64,000 bases of DNA, taken from an uncultured Duodenibacillus sp. (GTDB lineage: Bacteria > Pseudomonadota > Gammaproteobacteria > Burkholderiales > Burkholderiaceae_F). Every line of letters starts with the position of its first letter. The stretch's first letter is position 1. The notes under the pieces were generated by a model, which ran no database searches, was not told the origin of the DNA, and saw only the letters and a program-made list of their open reading frames with translations. The stretch spans positions 124,001 to 188,000 of the forward strand of contig CALXQK010000005.1 of assembly GCA_944390745.1 (NCBI GenBank), given 5' to 3'. The position numbers and the translations under genes are program-made. This document shows, in pieces, positions 6,870 to 17,079 of the stretch.

Positions 6870-8558
6870 CTACAGGGGCGCCATTTTCTTCATGGCCTCG
6901 GCCACCTGCGACTCCTCGGGCGTGAGATAGCGGCTCGTGGTGCCGATCGAGGCGTGGCCCATGGCGTTTTGCACGATGTTGATGTCCATGGCCTTCAGGG
7001 CCGTCGTGGCAAACGTGTGCCGCAGCCAGTGCGTGGAGCTTGCGCGAAGCTTGGCGGCGTCGGCTGCCGACGTCTCCTCAACCTCGCGCGCGGCGGCTTC
7101 AAAGAAGTCCGTGAGCACGCGGTAGAGTCCCGAGCGCGAGATGCCTGTCGCGGGCAGCGCCGGAATGCTCCCGGCGTCGTCGTCCGCTTTTTCTCTTTTT
7201 TTCCTGCCGCGCCGGCCGAGTCCCGCAATGAGGGGCACGGCCGGATCGCAGGCCGAGAGCTCGCCCAGGCCGCGCGCCTCGAGGTAGCGGTTGATCGCCG
7301 CAAGCGTCTCGTCAGGCACGGGCAGCCGGCGCACCTTGTCGCCCTTGCCCACGATTTCAATGACCATCATGTCCTCGTCGCCGATGCGCCGCATCACGAT
7401 CCAGCCCGTGCGGGCGTTGATCATTTCCGAGGCGCGCATGCCGAGCCCCTTGCCGAGCGAGAGTATGACGCGCATGCGCCGCGCGGCCAGCGAATCCCCG
7501 AGACGCTCGAGGTGCGCCGTCACCTCCTGCCACTGCCGGGGCGTGAGCGAGCGGTCCGCAAAGGCGCTCGGCGCCCCCTCGCCGGCGAGAAAGTGCACCT
7601 TCGTGCTCACCTGGTCGAAGGGGTTGAAGCGCAGGTATCCGGTCTTGGTGAGAAATCCGAAGAGAATGCGCACAACCGTCAGCGCCGTGCGGCGGCTGGA
7701 AATTGAAAGCGGTCCGTTGAAGGGGCGCCAGTCGCCTGACAGCCGCGCGGCGTTCTTGGGGCCGATCCAGGCGGTCTGCGGAAGTCTCCAGGATGCGCTC
7801 CACTGCGCAGGCTCCCGGCGGCCGAGCTCCTCGAGCCACACGGGGTAGAGGGCGGCATCCTCGGCCGAGATTGAGCTCAGGGCCTTGCCGCGCTCGAGCG
7901 TGCACCACAGCAGGAACCGCTCGGCCTCCTTCTTGTACTGCGCCATCGTGTTGACGTTGGCCGCCCGCGCCTTGAGCCAGGCGGCAATCGCCTGCAGGTC
8001 GTTTTGCGCCGAAAGCGATCCGCCCTCGCGGCCGCGGTTGACGCCTGCAGCGCCCGAAAGCGCATGCGCGTCGAGCCCGCCTAAGGCCGCCGGCAGCGGC
8101 CCCCCGGGCTTCTGCGCGAGGGGAAGGGGGATGGAAAGGCCGCCTGAGGCCGCCTCGTCGGGGAGCGCGGCCAGAACCGCGTCGAGATCCTGGGCGCGGG
8201 CGCTGATGATCTCCCGGGCGTCGTCCGCGGCCTCGGGCATCAGTTCGGGCGGAATGCGGCCCGGCGGGTAGAAGCGCGCGGTGATTTCACCCACCTCGCG
8301 GCTGTGTTCGGCAAGCCAGTCGGCCAGCCGCGCGGCGTCGTCCTGATCGATGCCCTGCGTCGAGCGAAACCAGTTGCCGCCGAGGTTGGCGATGCACTCA
8401 TAAAGGTCGTCGGCGCACGCAATGTCGAGTTTCGAGAGGGGCGCAAGCGTGCGGCGCGCCAGGTCGTCGGGAAGAACGTCGGCCAGGGGGCGCGCGGCGA
8501 AGTCGTCAAGGCGCGCGGCCGCAGACTGCGGCGGGGCGCTCAAGTCAGGCGTGTTCAA
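6870..8558 (-). CDS. Tyrosine recombinase with DUF3701-like N-terminal domain
   Basis: A 562-residue phage-integrase-family recombinase. All catalytic residues are present: R375 (GMRASEM), the strand lysine in GKGDKVR, H510-x2-R513 (HWLRHTFA), H535 (MGHASIG) and nucleophile Y544 (SRYLTP). The first ~120 residues resemble the DUF3701 domain found in long Burkholderiales integrases, followed by a SAM-like core-binding domain. It uses a TTG start (TTG at 8558) with no clear Shine-Dalgarno, so the exact start is uncertain. No attachment repeats, phage structural genes or transposon ends were found. Chromosomal maintenance or inversion is as plausible as mobility. Confidence 0.85.
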   Translation of the reverse strand: MNTPDLSAPPQSAAARLDDFAARPLADVLPDDLARRTLAPLSKLDIACADDLYECIANLGGNWFRSTQGIDQDDAARLADWLAEHSREVGEITARFYPPGRIPPELMPEAADDAREIISARAQDLDAVLAALPDEAASGGLSIPLPLAQKPGGPLPAALGGLDAHALSGAAGVNRGREGGSLSAQNDLQAIAAWLKARAANVNTMAQYKKEAERFLLWCTLERGKALSSISAEDAALYPVWLEELGRREPAQWSASWRLPQTAWIGPKNAARLSGDWRPFNGPLSISSRRTALTVVRILFGFLTKTGYLRFNPFDQVSTKVHFLAGEGAPSAFADRSLTPRQWQEVTAHLERLGDSLAARRMRVILSLGKGLGMRASEMINARTGWIVMRRIGDEDMMVIEIVGKGDKVRRLPVPDETLAAINRYLEARGLGELSACDPAVPLIAGLGRRGRKKREKADDDAGSIPALPATGISRSGLYRVLTDFFEAAAREVEETSAADAAKLRASSTHWLRHTFATTALKAMDINIVQNAMGHASIGTTSRYLTPEESQVAEAMKKMAPL

Positions 8559-8645
8559 TTTGAGGCAGTGCTTGACTAAAATACAAATCTTGACCGCAGG
8601 ACCGGCTCAAAGGCGTTTGCGCCGGTTTTCGCGGTTTTGAAGGCG

Positions 8646-8651
8646 ATTATA
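8646..8651 (-). promoter_or_regulatory. Consensus -10 element upstream of the recombinase
   Basis: A perfect TATAAT on the minus strand, about 90 bases upstream of the recombinase start, inside the divergent region 8559-8760. No good -35 is found at 16-18 bases, so activity may need an activator. Confidence 0.4.
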
Positions 8652-8760
8652 AGTTTTGTGCAAATGCCGCACGCAGGGGCCGCACGGCGTCGTGCGGCTC
8701 CGTGCCCCGGGCATGGAGGGCTTTGCTGATGAAAAGCCCCGCTCAAGAGGAAGGGTCATC

Positions 8761-9711
8761 GTGACGCTTGCTGTTTTCGACATTGAATATGAGGGACTGC
8801 GCCGCCGGGAGACGACGTCGGGCAATCCCGCCGTGGCCGAGTCCGTCATCGGACTTGACGCCATGCTCACCAACGCCGGCCGCGCCCTTTTCGGCTATCT
8901 GGTCGAACCCGAGGTGGACGTGCGCGCAACGCAGAACGTGGGCTCCTTTGAGGTGGATCTCGGCTTTAATGCCAACTACGGCATGGCGCGGCGCGCCTCG
9001 CTTGCGGGCGTGCCGCAGTACATCGACCCGCAGCCGGCGGTCGTGATCGAGGCGCTCGGACTGCGCGCGCCCGATCTTGCCGATGCGCCCGAGGCCGAGC
9101 GGCCCGAGGGCTGGGTCGACGGGCTCATTCCGTTCCTGATGCGTCTCAACGGGCGCCGTATCGACCGCGTGTTTCTCACCGGCGAGCAGGTCGACGTCGA
9201 GGTGGGCGACGAGGTGCTTCACATTTCGGTCAACACCTACCGGCTGCTGCGCCACATCGGCGTGCGCAGGGGGCTGCAGCACCTGGTGAGCGCCATTGCC
9301 GATCCGGACATCTCGCGCATTCTCTTCTGCGACCGGCAGACGCACGAGACGGTGCTTGAGCTTGACGCCGGCGACATTGTCTCGCTTGCCCTGGTCGAGG
9401 ATCGCGAGGTGCCGCTTGTCGACGAGGTGCGCACGATGGCTCTTTCGCTGGCCGCCCCCGTTTTTCGCAGCGACGCCTGCTGGACCTTCACCGACGGCCT
9501 GCAGACCATCCGCGCGCGCATGTGCGACGAGGAGTTTCTGCATACGATCGACTGCGGCGTCTTCGGCCTGCGGCCCGGTGAAATCCTCATCGTCAACATG
9601 CACGTCACCACGGTGCAGAAGGTCGACACTGGGCTTGAGAGCACCTACGAGATCATTCGCGTGATCGACCACCGCAAGCCCGGCAAGCACATCCTGATTC
9701 CGGGCATCTGA
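8761..9711 (+). CDS. Hypothetical protein with C-terminal beta-barrel-like domain
   Basis: 316 residues, function unknown. The GTG at 8761 is chosen because AGAGGAAGG (8746-8754) is a strong Shine-Dalgarno, and the product then begins TLAVFDIEYEGL. The N-terminal half looks like a small alpha/beta unit with a helix resembling uncharacterised DUF7946-type proteins. The C-terminal ~110 residues (WTFTDGLQTIRARMCDE through ILIVNMHV and YEIIRVIDHRK) look like a five-stranded barrel found in the same families. There are no signal peptide, membrane helices or catalytic motifs. It is divergent from the recombinase; an accessory or phage-derived origin is possible. Confidence 0.65.
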   Translation: MTLAVFDIEYEGLRRRETTSGNPAVAESVIGLDAMLTNAGRALFGYLVEPEVDVRATQNVGSFEVDLGFNANYGMARRASLAGVPQYIDPQPAVVIEALGLRAPDLADAPEAERPEGWVDGLIPFLMRLNGRRIDRVFLTGEQVDVEVGDEVLHISVNTYRLLRHIGVRRGLQHLVSAIADPDISRILFCDRQTHETVLELDAGDIVSLALVEDREVPLVDEVRTMALSLAAPVFRSDACWTFTDGLQTIRARMCDEEFLHTIDCGVFGLRPGEILIVNMHVTTVQKVDTGLESTYEIIRVIDHRKPGKHILIPGI

Positions 9712-9756
9712 CGGGCTCGGGCAGGGGCGATTGTCTTTTTTCGGGAGAATGAATTG

Positions 9757-11724
9757 ATGTCTCGCAGCCGACCCCGGGGCAGGATTCAGACGGCGGCGGC
9801 CGGCCTTGCCCTTGCCCTGTCGCTGAGCTCCGCGGCCTGCGCCTTTGACACGCAGCCCTCGGTGGTGATTCTCCCCGAGAGCGCGCTGCCGGCGCTTTCA
9901 AACCTTGCCAGGGATGCCGGGCCCCGGACCGGGGACGCGCAGCCGGAGAAGGCCCCGGCGCCGGCGCCGGCCCCTGCGGCGGGCGACGACAATCAGCTCG
10001 TCATGCCCTTTTTCAGCCGGCCCATGCGCATCGGCGTGCAGCTTGACTTCGCCGACTACAACAAGGGCGAGGCCTACCGCCTGACCCGCGAGCAGCTCGA
10101 GCGCGTCTTCGGGCGCAAGAACGTGGAGTTCGTGCCGCTCAACGTCGAGCAGCTCGTCAACGCCATCGTCGACAACGGCGTTGACTTTCTCATTCTCGAC
10201 GCGGGCTTTTATACGCGCTACGAAACCACCAACGGCCTCAAGGCCGTGGCCTCGGTCTGGCCGCTGAGCTCGGCCGATCCGAGCGTGGGGGCGGGGTCGC
10301 TTTTCATCGCCCGCGCCGACGACAAGTCGATCGTCACGCCGCGCGACATCGGCGGCAAGGTTCTCGCCGCCTACTATCCCACGAGCTTTACGGGCTATCT
10401 GGTGGGGCTGCGCGACCTCTATCAGCGCGGCGTGGTGATTGAGTCGCTGCGCGACAAGACCATCTTTCTGGGCGACGAGCCCGAGCGCATTGTCGAGGCC
10501 GTCGAGGGGGGACGGGCCGATGCGGGCATTCTGCCTGCCTGCGAGTTTGAGCGGCTCGCCAACGAGGGGCGGCTGGATCGCTCGAGGTTTCACCTGATCG
10601 GTCTGCGCGACTCGGGCCTCAAGCAGTGCGCGCACTCCACGGAGCTTTACCCGAGCTACTATTTTTCCTCGCTTTCGGGCACCGACCAGATGCTGAGAAA
10701 GGCGATCGGAACGGCGCTTTTCACGATGCAGACCGGAATCGAGGCCGTTGACTGGAGCCTTCCGGCCAACAACCGCGCCGTGCATGATCTGCTCTTTGAC
10801 CTCAAGGTCGGCCCGTATGCCAACCTCGCCGCCTGGAGGCTGTCGACCTTTGCCAAGGAGCAGTCGACGACGGTGATGATTTTTCTGGGCGTGTGCCTTC
10901 TGATCATCTTCTACGCTGGGTCGCTGTCGGTTCTCGTGCGCCGCCGCACCAAGCTTCTGGCGCAGGCCATTGCAGACCGCGAGCGCATCGAGCGTGAGGC
11001 GGCCGCAAGCCGCGACCACATCGCCAACCTTGAGCGCACCGGCATCGTGGGCCAGATGTCGACCATGATCGCCCACGAGCTCAAGCAGCCGCTCGGGGCC
11101 ATCACGAACTTCGCCAACGGTCTGCTGCGCCGCAGCCGGCGCGGCGCGATCGATCCCAAGCTGCTCACCGAGGTTCTTGAGGAGATCGTCATGCAGGGCA
11201 CGCGCGCAAGCGAAATCGTCAACCGCGTGCGCGCCTACGCCAAGCACCAGAACCCCAAGCTCGTCATGGAGGACATGAGCGTCTCGATCAACCGCGCCAT
11301 TGAGACCTTCGTGCGCTCGCGCCGCACCGAGGCTCCCGTGGTGCGGCAGATCATTCCCTATCTGTGGGCCGAGATCGACGGCTGGGAGATTGAGCTTGCC
11401 GTGCTCAACATCCTCAAGAACGCCGCCGACGCCATCGAGGGCATTCCCGACGCCGAGATCCGCGTCGAGGTCAAGCCCGAGGACCGCTTCTGGCGCATCG
11501 AGGTCTCCGACAATGGTCCGAAGGTGACGCAGGAGGATGTGGACCGCTTCATGATGCCTCTGGTCACCACCAAGGAAAACGGCATGGGGCTTGGGATATC
11601 AATCGTCGCAAACATCGCCGAGCGGCACCACGGCCGGCTCATCGGACTGGCCAATCCCGAGCGCGGCGTGACGATCTGCCTAGACATTCCGCGCGCCGTG
11701 ATGCCTGAGCATACGGCGATCTAG
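9757..11724 (+). CDS. Sensor histidine kinase with PhnD-like periplasmic domain (TtrS-like)
   Basis: A 655-residue membrane kinase. In order: a signal peptide ending near CAFD, an Ala-Pro-rich linker (about 65-80), a periplasmic PhnD-type substrate-binding domain (about 90-365), one membrane helix (about 373-394), a short coiled coil, a HisKA domain with phospho-acceptor H440 (MIAHELKQP), and a HATPase domain with the N box (NILKNAADA), DNG and TKENGMGLGI. This is the architecture of TtrS, the tetrathionate sensor. No response regulator or tetrathionate reductase gene is in the window, so its ligand and partner are unknown. The ATG at 9757 follows GGGAG and is preferred to the TTG at 9754. 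Confidence 0.85.
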   Translation: MSRSRPRGRIQTAAAGLALALSLSSAACAFDTQPSVVILPESALPALSNLARDAGPRTGDAQPEKAPAPAPAPAAGDDNQLVMPFFSRPMRIGVQLDFADYNKGEAYRLTREQLERVFGRKNVEFVPLNVEQLVNAIVDNGVDFLILDAGFYTRYETTNGLKAVASVWPLSSADPSVGAGSLFIARADDKSIVTPRDIGGKVLAAYYPTSFTGYLVGLRDLYQRGVVIESLRDKTIFLGDEPERIVEAVEGGRADAGILPACEFERLANEGRLDRSRFHLIGLRDSGLKQCAHSTELYPSYYFSSLSGTDQMLRKAIGTALFTMQTGIEAVDWSLPANNRAVHDLLFDLKVGPYANLAAWRLSTFAKEQSTTVMIFLGVCLLIIFYAGSLSVLVRRRTKLLAQAIADRERIEREAAASRDHIANLERTGIVGQMSTMIAHELKQPLGAITNFANGLLRRSRRGAIDPKLLTEVLEEIVMQGTRASEIVNRVRAYAKHQNPKLVMEDMSVSINRAIETFVRSRRTEAPVVRQIIPYLWAEIDGWEIELAVLNILKNAADAIEGIPDAEIRVEVKPEDRFWRIEVSDNGPKVTQEDVDRFMMPLVTTKENGMGLGISIVANIAERHHGRLIGLANPERGVTICLDIPRAVMPEHTAI

Positions 11725-11782
11725 TTTTATGCGCGCGGGCTGGCGCCTTTTCTCTGGACAAGCAAAACAACTGCGGCTCGTA

Positions 11783-13272
<1,490 letters not shown>

Positions 13273-13482
13273 ATCCTGCGCCTGAGGGCGCCGGTCTCGT
13301 CAGCAGAGGCGGGCGCCCGAAGGCTTCGGCAGCCGCCGGCATTTCCAGTGCCGGCAACAAAGCCCCGACGGGCATTGGTCTCTTTAGCGGAGCAATGCCT
13401 TGAAGGGCTTGATTTTTGGTGCGGGCGCACCCACATAGTTGCAGCATACGCAGACTCGCGTTTACTGATGGAGGCCATCAAA

Positions 13483-14499
13483 ATGGGGGCGGCAACAAAG
13501 TATTCCGACCATGATGCAGGAGACAGTTCCTACAACCACAGCGCCGAGCAGGTGCGCCTGAGCGTTCTCGGGCTGGCTGTTGTTCTGACGCTGGGGTTTT
13601 CGGCTGTCGAGCTGGTGGGCGGCTACTACGCCAATTCGCTTGCGCTGATCGGTGATGCCGGACACATGGCCACCGACTCGGCCAGTCTTCTTTTTGCGCT
13701 CATCGCCAACTGGATCTCCCGGCGCGGCGCTGATGCCGATCACAGCTTCGGGCACGGCCGCATTGAAGTGCTCGCTGCGTTCTTGAATGGCCTGGTGATG
13801 CTCGGCGTCGTGGGCTGGATCTTCTACGAGGCCGTCGGTCGTCTGGAGAATCCGCCGGCCGTGGCGGGCGGATCGGTGATGATCGTGGCCGTGATCGGCC
13901 TCATCATCAACATCGGCGTGGCCTGGTCGCTGTCGCGCGACAAAAAGAACGTCAACACCCGCGCGGCGCTTCTGCACGTGATGGGCGACCTGCTCGGGTC
14001 GCTTGCCGCCATTGCCGCCGGCGCCCTGGTGTACTTCGGCGGCGAGTCCTTTGCGCTCGCCGATCCGATTCTGTCGTTCTTCGTGGGACTTCTCGTCCTG
14101 CGCGGCACGTACGGCGTTCTCAAGGAGTCGAGCGCCGTGCTTCTGGATGCGGTGCCCGAAAACGTTAACTATTTTGACGTGGGCGATGCGCTCTCAAAAA
14201 TCGAGGGCGTGCGTCACGTGCACGATCTGCATGTCTGGACGCTCGCGCCGGGCCACGGCTCGGTGACCGCACATCTGCTGATGGACGACGACGTGGACTG
14301 GAAGAAGGTTCTCGACGATGCGCGTGCGATGATCGAGCGCGAGTTCGGAATCGACCACATCACGCTGCAGCCCGAGTGGACCGAGGGCGAGTGCCGCTGG
14401 GAGTGCGTCAACGGCGTGTGCGCCGCACGACCGGCGCCCCGGACGGATGCCGGCGCCGGCACGGGCGAGGGCGCAGCGCAGGTCCCGGGGGCGCAGTGA
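13483..14499 (+). CDS. Cation diffusion facilitator (CzcD/ZitB-type) metal exporter
   Basis: A 338-residue proton-coupled exporter of divalent metals such as Zn2+. Six membrane helices are evident, with the metal-site motif D58-x2-H61-x3-D65 (GDAGHMATD) in helix II and HVMGD in helix V. A cytoplasmic C-terminal domain carries HVHDLHVW. A Cys-rich end (CRWECVNGVC) and an Ala/Gly tail follow. GGAGG at 13470-13474 sits 8 bases before the ATG at 13483; the ATG at 13468 would overlap it, so 13483 is preferred. The ~200-base leader (13273-13482) may carry regulation, but no known riboswitch was recognised. Confidence 0.88.
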   Translation: MGAATKYSDHDAGDSSYNHSAEQVRLSVLGLAVVLTLGFSAVELVGGYYANSLALIGDAGHMATDSASLLFALIANWISRRGADADHSFGHGRIEVLAAFLNGLVMLGVVGWIFYEAVGRLENPPAVAGGSVMIVAVIGLIINIGVAWSLSRDKKNVNTRAALLHVMGDLLGSLAAIAAGALVYFGGESFALADPILSFFVGLLVLRGTYGVLKESSAVLLDAVPENVNYFDVGDALSKIEGVRHVHDLHVWTLAPGHGSVTAHLLMDDDVDWKKVLDDARAMIEREFGIDHITLQPEWTEGECRWECVNGVCAARPAPRTDAGAGTGEGAAQVPGAQ

Positions 14500-14544
14500 G
14501 CTGCGCGTCCCGGGCCGGAAAACTTTTTTTGAGCGAGCACTGCG

Positions 14545-16002
14545 ATGCAGGACATACTGATCAACTGTTCTCCGCGCGAGACCCGCGTGGCCGTGCTGGT
14601 CGACGGCATTCTTGAGGATCTGCACATCGAGCGCGTCGCAAGCCGCGGCCTTGTCGGCAATGTCTACATGGGGCGCGTGCTGCGGGTGCTGCCCGGCATG
14701 CAGTCCGCCTTTGTCGACATCGGCCTTGAGCGGACGGCCTTTCTGCACATTCTCGACATCGAGGGCGCAAGGCTTGAAAACGGCGACTACAAGCCGATTG
14801 AAAAGATGCTCACGGACGGACAGCGCCTGCTCGTGCAGGTGTCCAAGGATCCGATCGGCACCAAGGGGGCGAGGCTCACGACCACGATCTCGCTTGCCGG
14901 GCACAAGCTCGTGTACCTGCCGCAGGATGCGCACATCGGCGTGAGCCAGCGCATCGAGGACGAGGCGCGGCGCGAGAGTCTGCGCGAGCAGTGCGCGCGG
15001 CTGCGTCCGCCGCAGGAAAAGGGCGGCTACATCGTGCGCACATGCGCCGAGGAAAGTGCGCTTGACGACGAGTTTGTCGAGGACATGCGCTATCTGTCCG
15101 CACTCTGGAAGTCGATCTGCGCGGCCGCCGACAAGGCGCCGGCGCCGAGCCTTCTGTATGAGGATCTGCCGCTCGCAAGGCGCGTGCTTCGCGACCTGGT
15201 GCAGGCCGAGACGAGCCACATCTACGTCGACAGCCGCCAGACCTTTGAAAGCCTCAAGGAGTTTGCGCGCCGCTACGTCCCGTCGGCACTCAAGCTCATC
15301 CTGCACTACACGGGCGAGCGGCCTCTTTTTGAGGCCTACGGCGTCGACGAGGAGATCGAGCGGGCGCTCGGGCGTCGCGTGCCGCTCAAGTCCGGCGGCT
15401 ACCTGGTCGTGGACCAGACCGAGGCGATGACGACAATCGACGTCAACACCGGGGGCTTTGTCGGCAAGCGCGATTTTTCGCAGACAGTCTTCAAGACCAA
15501 TCTTGAGGCCGCGCAGACCATTGCGCGGCAGCTGCGGTTGCGCAATCTCGGCGGCATCATCATCATCGACTTCATCGACATGGCAAGCGACGCGCACCGC
15601 GCGGCGGTTCTCTCGGAACTGCGCCGCGCCGCCGCAAGCGACCGCACCAAGCTCACGATTTCGGAATTCACCGAGCTCGGCCTCGTGGAGATGACCCGCA
15701 AGCGCACCCGCGAGAGTCTTGCGCACGTGCTCTGCGAGCCCTGTCCGGTCTGCGGCGGCCGCGGCGAGATCAAGACCGCCCGCACGGTCTGCTACGAGAT
15801 CATGCGCGAGATCGTGCGCGTCTACCGGCAGTACCGCGACGCGCGCTCCTTCAAGGTGCTCGCAAGCCAGACGGTGATCGACACCTTCCTTGAGGAGGAG
15901 TCCGCGGCGCTCAACCTTCTGCAGGACTTCGTGGAAAAGCCCGTGAGCCTTGAGGTCGAGCCCGTCTACACGCAGGAGCAGTACGACGTGGTGATTGCCT
16001 AG
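14545..16002 (+). CDS. rng: Ribonuclease G
   Basis: An endoribonuclease that matures the 5' end of 16S rRNA and turns over some mRNAs. At 485 residues it matches RNase G and lacks the long C-terminal scaffold of RNase E. It starts MQDILINCSPRETRVA, has an S1 domain (about 35-125, GNVYMGRVLRVLPGMQSAF), the metal-binding aspartates in TIDVNTGGFVG and IIIDFIDM, and the zinc-link CPVCGG. In many gammaproteobacteria rng is next to maf; here maf is elsewhere and the neighbour is the CDF exporter, 45 bases upstream. Confidence 0.95.
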   Translation: MQDILINCSPRETRVAVLVDGILEDLHIERVASRGLVGNVYMGRVLRVLPGMQSAFVDIGLERTAFLHILDIEGARLENGDYKPIEKMLTDGQRLLVQVSKDPIGTKGARLTTTISLAGHKLVYLPQDAHIGVSQRIEDEARRESLREQCARLRPPQEKGGYIVRTCAEESALDDEFVEDMRYLSALWKSICAAADKAPAPSLLYEDLPLARRVLRDLVQAETSHIYVDSRQTFESLKEFARRYVPSALKLILHYTGERPLFEAYGVDEEIERALGRRVPLKSGGYLVVDQTEAMTTIDVNTGGFVGKRDFSQTVFKTNLEAAQTIARQLRLRNLGGIIIIDFIDMASDAHRAAVLSELRRAAASDRTKLTISEFTELGLVEMTRKRTRESLAHVLCEPCPVCGGRGEIKTARTVCYEIMREIVRVYRQYRDARSFKVLASQTVIDTFLEEESAALNLLQDFVEKPVSLEVEPVYTQEQYDVVIA

Positions 16003-16654
16003 GCGCGGTTCTCCCGCGATCCTGGGCGCGCTGCATCTGAATTTCCAGAGAGCGGCGGCCATGCCGGCCGAATGCTCCCCGGCCATATCGAATGCCTGGC
16101 GCTGATCCGGGCTTGAAGTCGCTATGCGCCATGCGGGCGTTGCGGCAGCCCTCGAGCCCGGCGATCTGACAGCCCTGTGCATGGCGCCCGGCCATGCCTT
16201 TGCAAAGGATCGGCGCAGAGCCGCCGGAGAAAGCCTGTCGGGGACGCTCAAGGCTGGGACTGCTCTTGCGCCTCGCGCTGGGCGACATCCGGAATGATTT
16301 CTTCTTCTTTCTAGCAGTCCGTATCCGGCACCTTGTTTCTGATGAATCAAGGGGTGAATTGATCCGGCCGCCGCGTCCGGTCATGAGGGCCTGGAAGAAA
16401 TTGAAGGATTTAATAGTCTTTACAAGAGCTCTTAAATCGACGCTGATGCCAGGCCTGGATTTCCAGGCGAACGGGAAGGCTCTTCAGTTTAGGCCCTGGA
16501 GACTGGACTTAAGATGCCGCTGGCGGACCCCAACCATCATCAGGCATGCAGACTTCGAGAAGCCGGTCGGGGAGGGGAAGTCGGCTGTTTGAGACTCGAA
16601 GGGAGTTAAGGGAGGCGTGGTCAGCGCGAGGCGCGGCACGTGCGGGGCACGGAC
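16003..16654. other. Non-coding stretch without a supported gene
   Basis: About 650 bases after rng with no convincing coding frame. The open frames present give Arg-rich, low-complexity products without recognisable domains. No tRNA, insertion sequence end or terminator with a T tract was seen directly after rng. It may be decayed coding sequence. Confidence 0.5.
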
Positions 16655-16800
16655 AAAAAAAGGCCTGACCAGGGAGAGGTCAGGCTCTAAATACAGCAAA
16701 TTTCAATGCTCGCTTTCGAAGAGGGAGGGCTTCGAAAACGGCCCCTCGGGAATTTGCTGCACAGGGAGGCAACCAGGCTGTCGCCTACTGCACTACGCAC
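16655..16800 (-). ncRNA. Candidate structured small RNA with its own terminator
   Basis: On the minus strand, a -10-like TACGAT (16809-16804) is followed by about 145 bases rich in helices. Hairpin 1 pairs AGGC..GCCT (about 16788 to 16768). A long arm pairs CAGCAAATT with AATTTGCTG (about 16758/16692) and encloses a second arm pairing TTTCGAAG with CTTCGAAA around 16735-16706. A final stem GCCTGACC/GGTCAGGC (16663-16685) is followed by seven T residues (16661-16655), a classic intrinsic terminator. No protein frame fits. It does not show the signatures of RNase P RNA, tmRNA or SRP RNA, and is not obviously 6S RNA. Confidence 0.5.
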
Positions 16801-16913
16801 TTTATCGTATTTTTCATGGTTTTTGGGTAGTTTCCCATAAGTAAAAACCCTGATTTTTCTTCGTCCGTCTGTCTTTGAAACCGGTGTTTTTCGGCTGCAA
16901 TCCTGATGCAAAT

Positions 16914-16989
16914 GCGCAACGGACGGATGCGCCGGAGGTTGAAAATCAAGCCTTCGGGAATCAACCGGCAGGTTTGCAGAGCGTTGCGC
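16914..16989. repeat. Nested inverted repeats upstream of nrdD
   Basis: An outer stem pairs GCGCAACG (near 16914) with CGTTGCGC (near 16982). An inner stem pairs GCC..GGTTGA with TCAACCGGC (about 16931-16970), with a 3-base bulge. The structure could form in RNA from either strand. It may be the 5' part of a longer minus-strand RNA or part of the nrdD control region. Confidence 0.4.
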
Positions 16990-17028
16990 CGATGCTTCAA
17001 ACCCCGGGATTGTCCTGAGTGTTGACAG

Positions 17029-17079
17029 GCACAAGATGTTGTGCATGAGGTCAATGCGCATCCCCACCGATGGTATATT
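17029..17079 (+). promoter_or_regulatory. nrdD control region: NrdR-like palindrome and -10 element
   Basis: GCACAA-GATG-TTGTGC (17029-17044) is a 16-bp palindrome with the CACAA/TTGTG arms and length of NrdR boxes. NrdR is the family's nucleotide-sensing repressor of ribonucleotide reductase genes. A convincing second box at the usual ~31-base spacing was not found. TATATT (17074-17079) is a good -10 candidate about 165 bases before nrdD. TTGACA (17022-17027) overlaps the palindrome but has no -10 at the right spacing. Confidence 0.45.

Noticed and set aside
13273-13482. Metal riboswitch in front of the CDF exporter
   Set aside because: Some pairing is possible, but no NiCo or yybP-ykoY signature was recognisable by eye.
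16655-17030. tmRNA, RNase P RNA or 6S RNA at this locus
   Set aside because: The universal RNase P core, the tmRNA tag frame and acceptor end, and the closing stem of 6S RNA could not be found on either strand.
16687-17067. 126-codon minus-strand frame in the nrdD upstream region
   Set aside because: It has no Shine-Dalgarno or recognisable features, and its 3' half runs through the strong hairpins of the candidate RNA.
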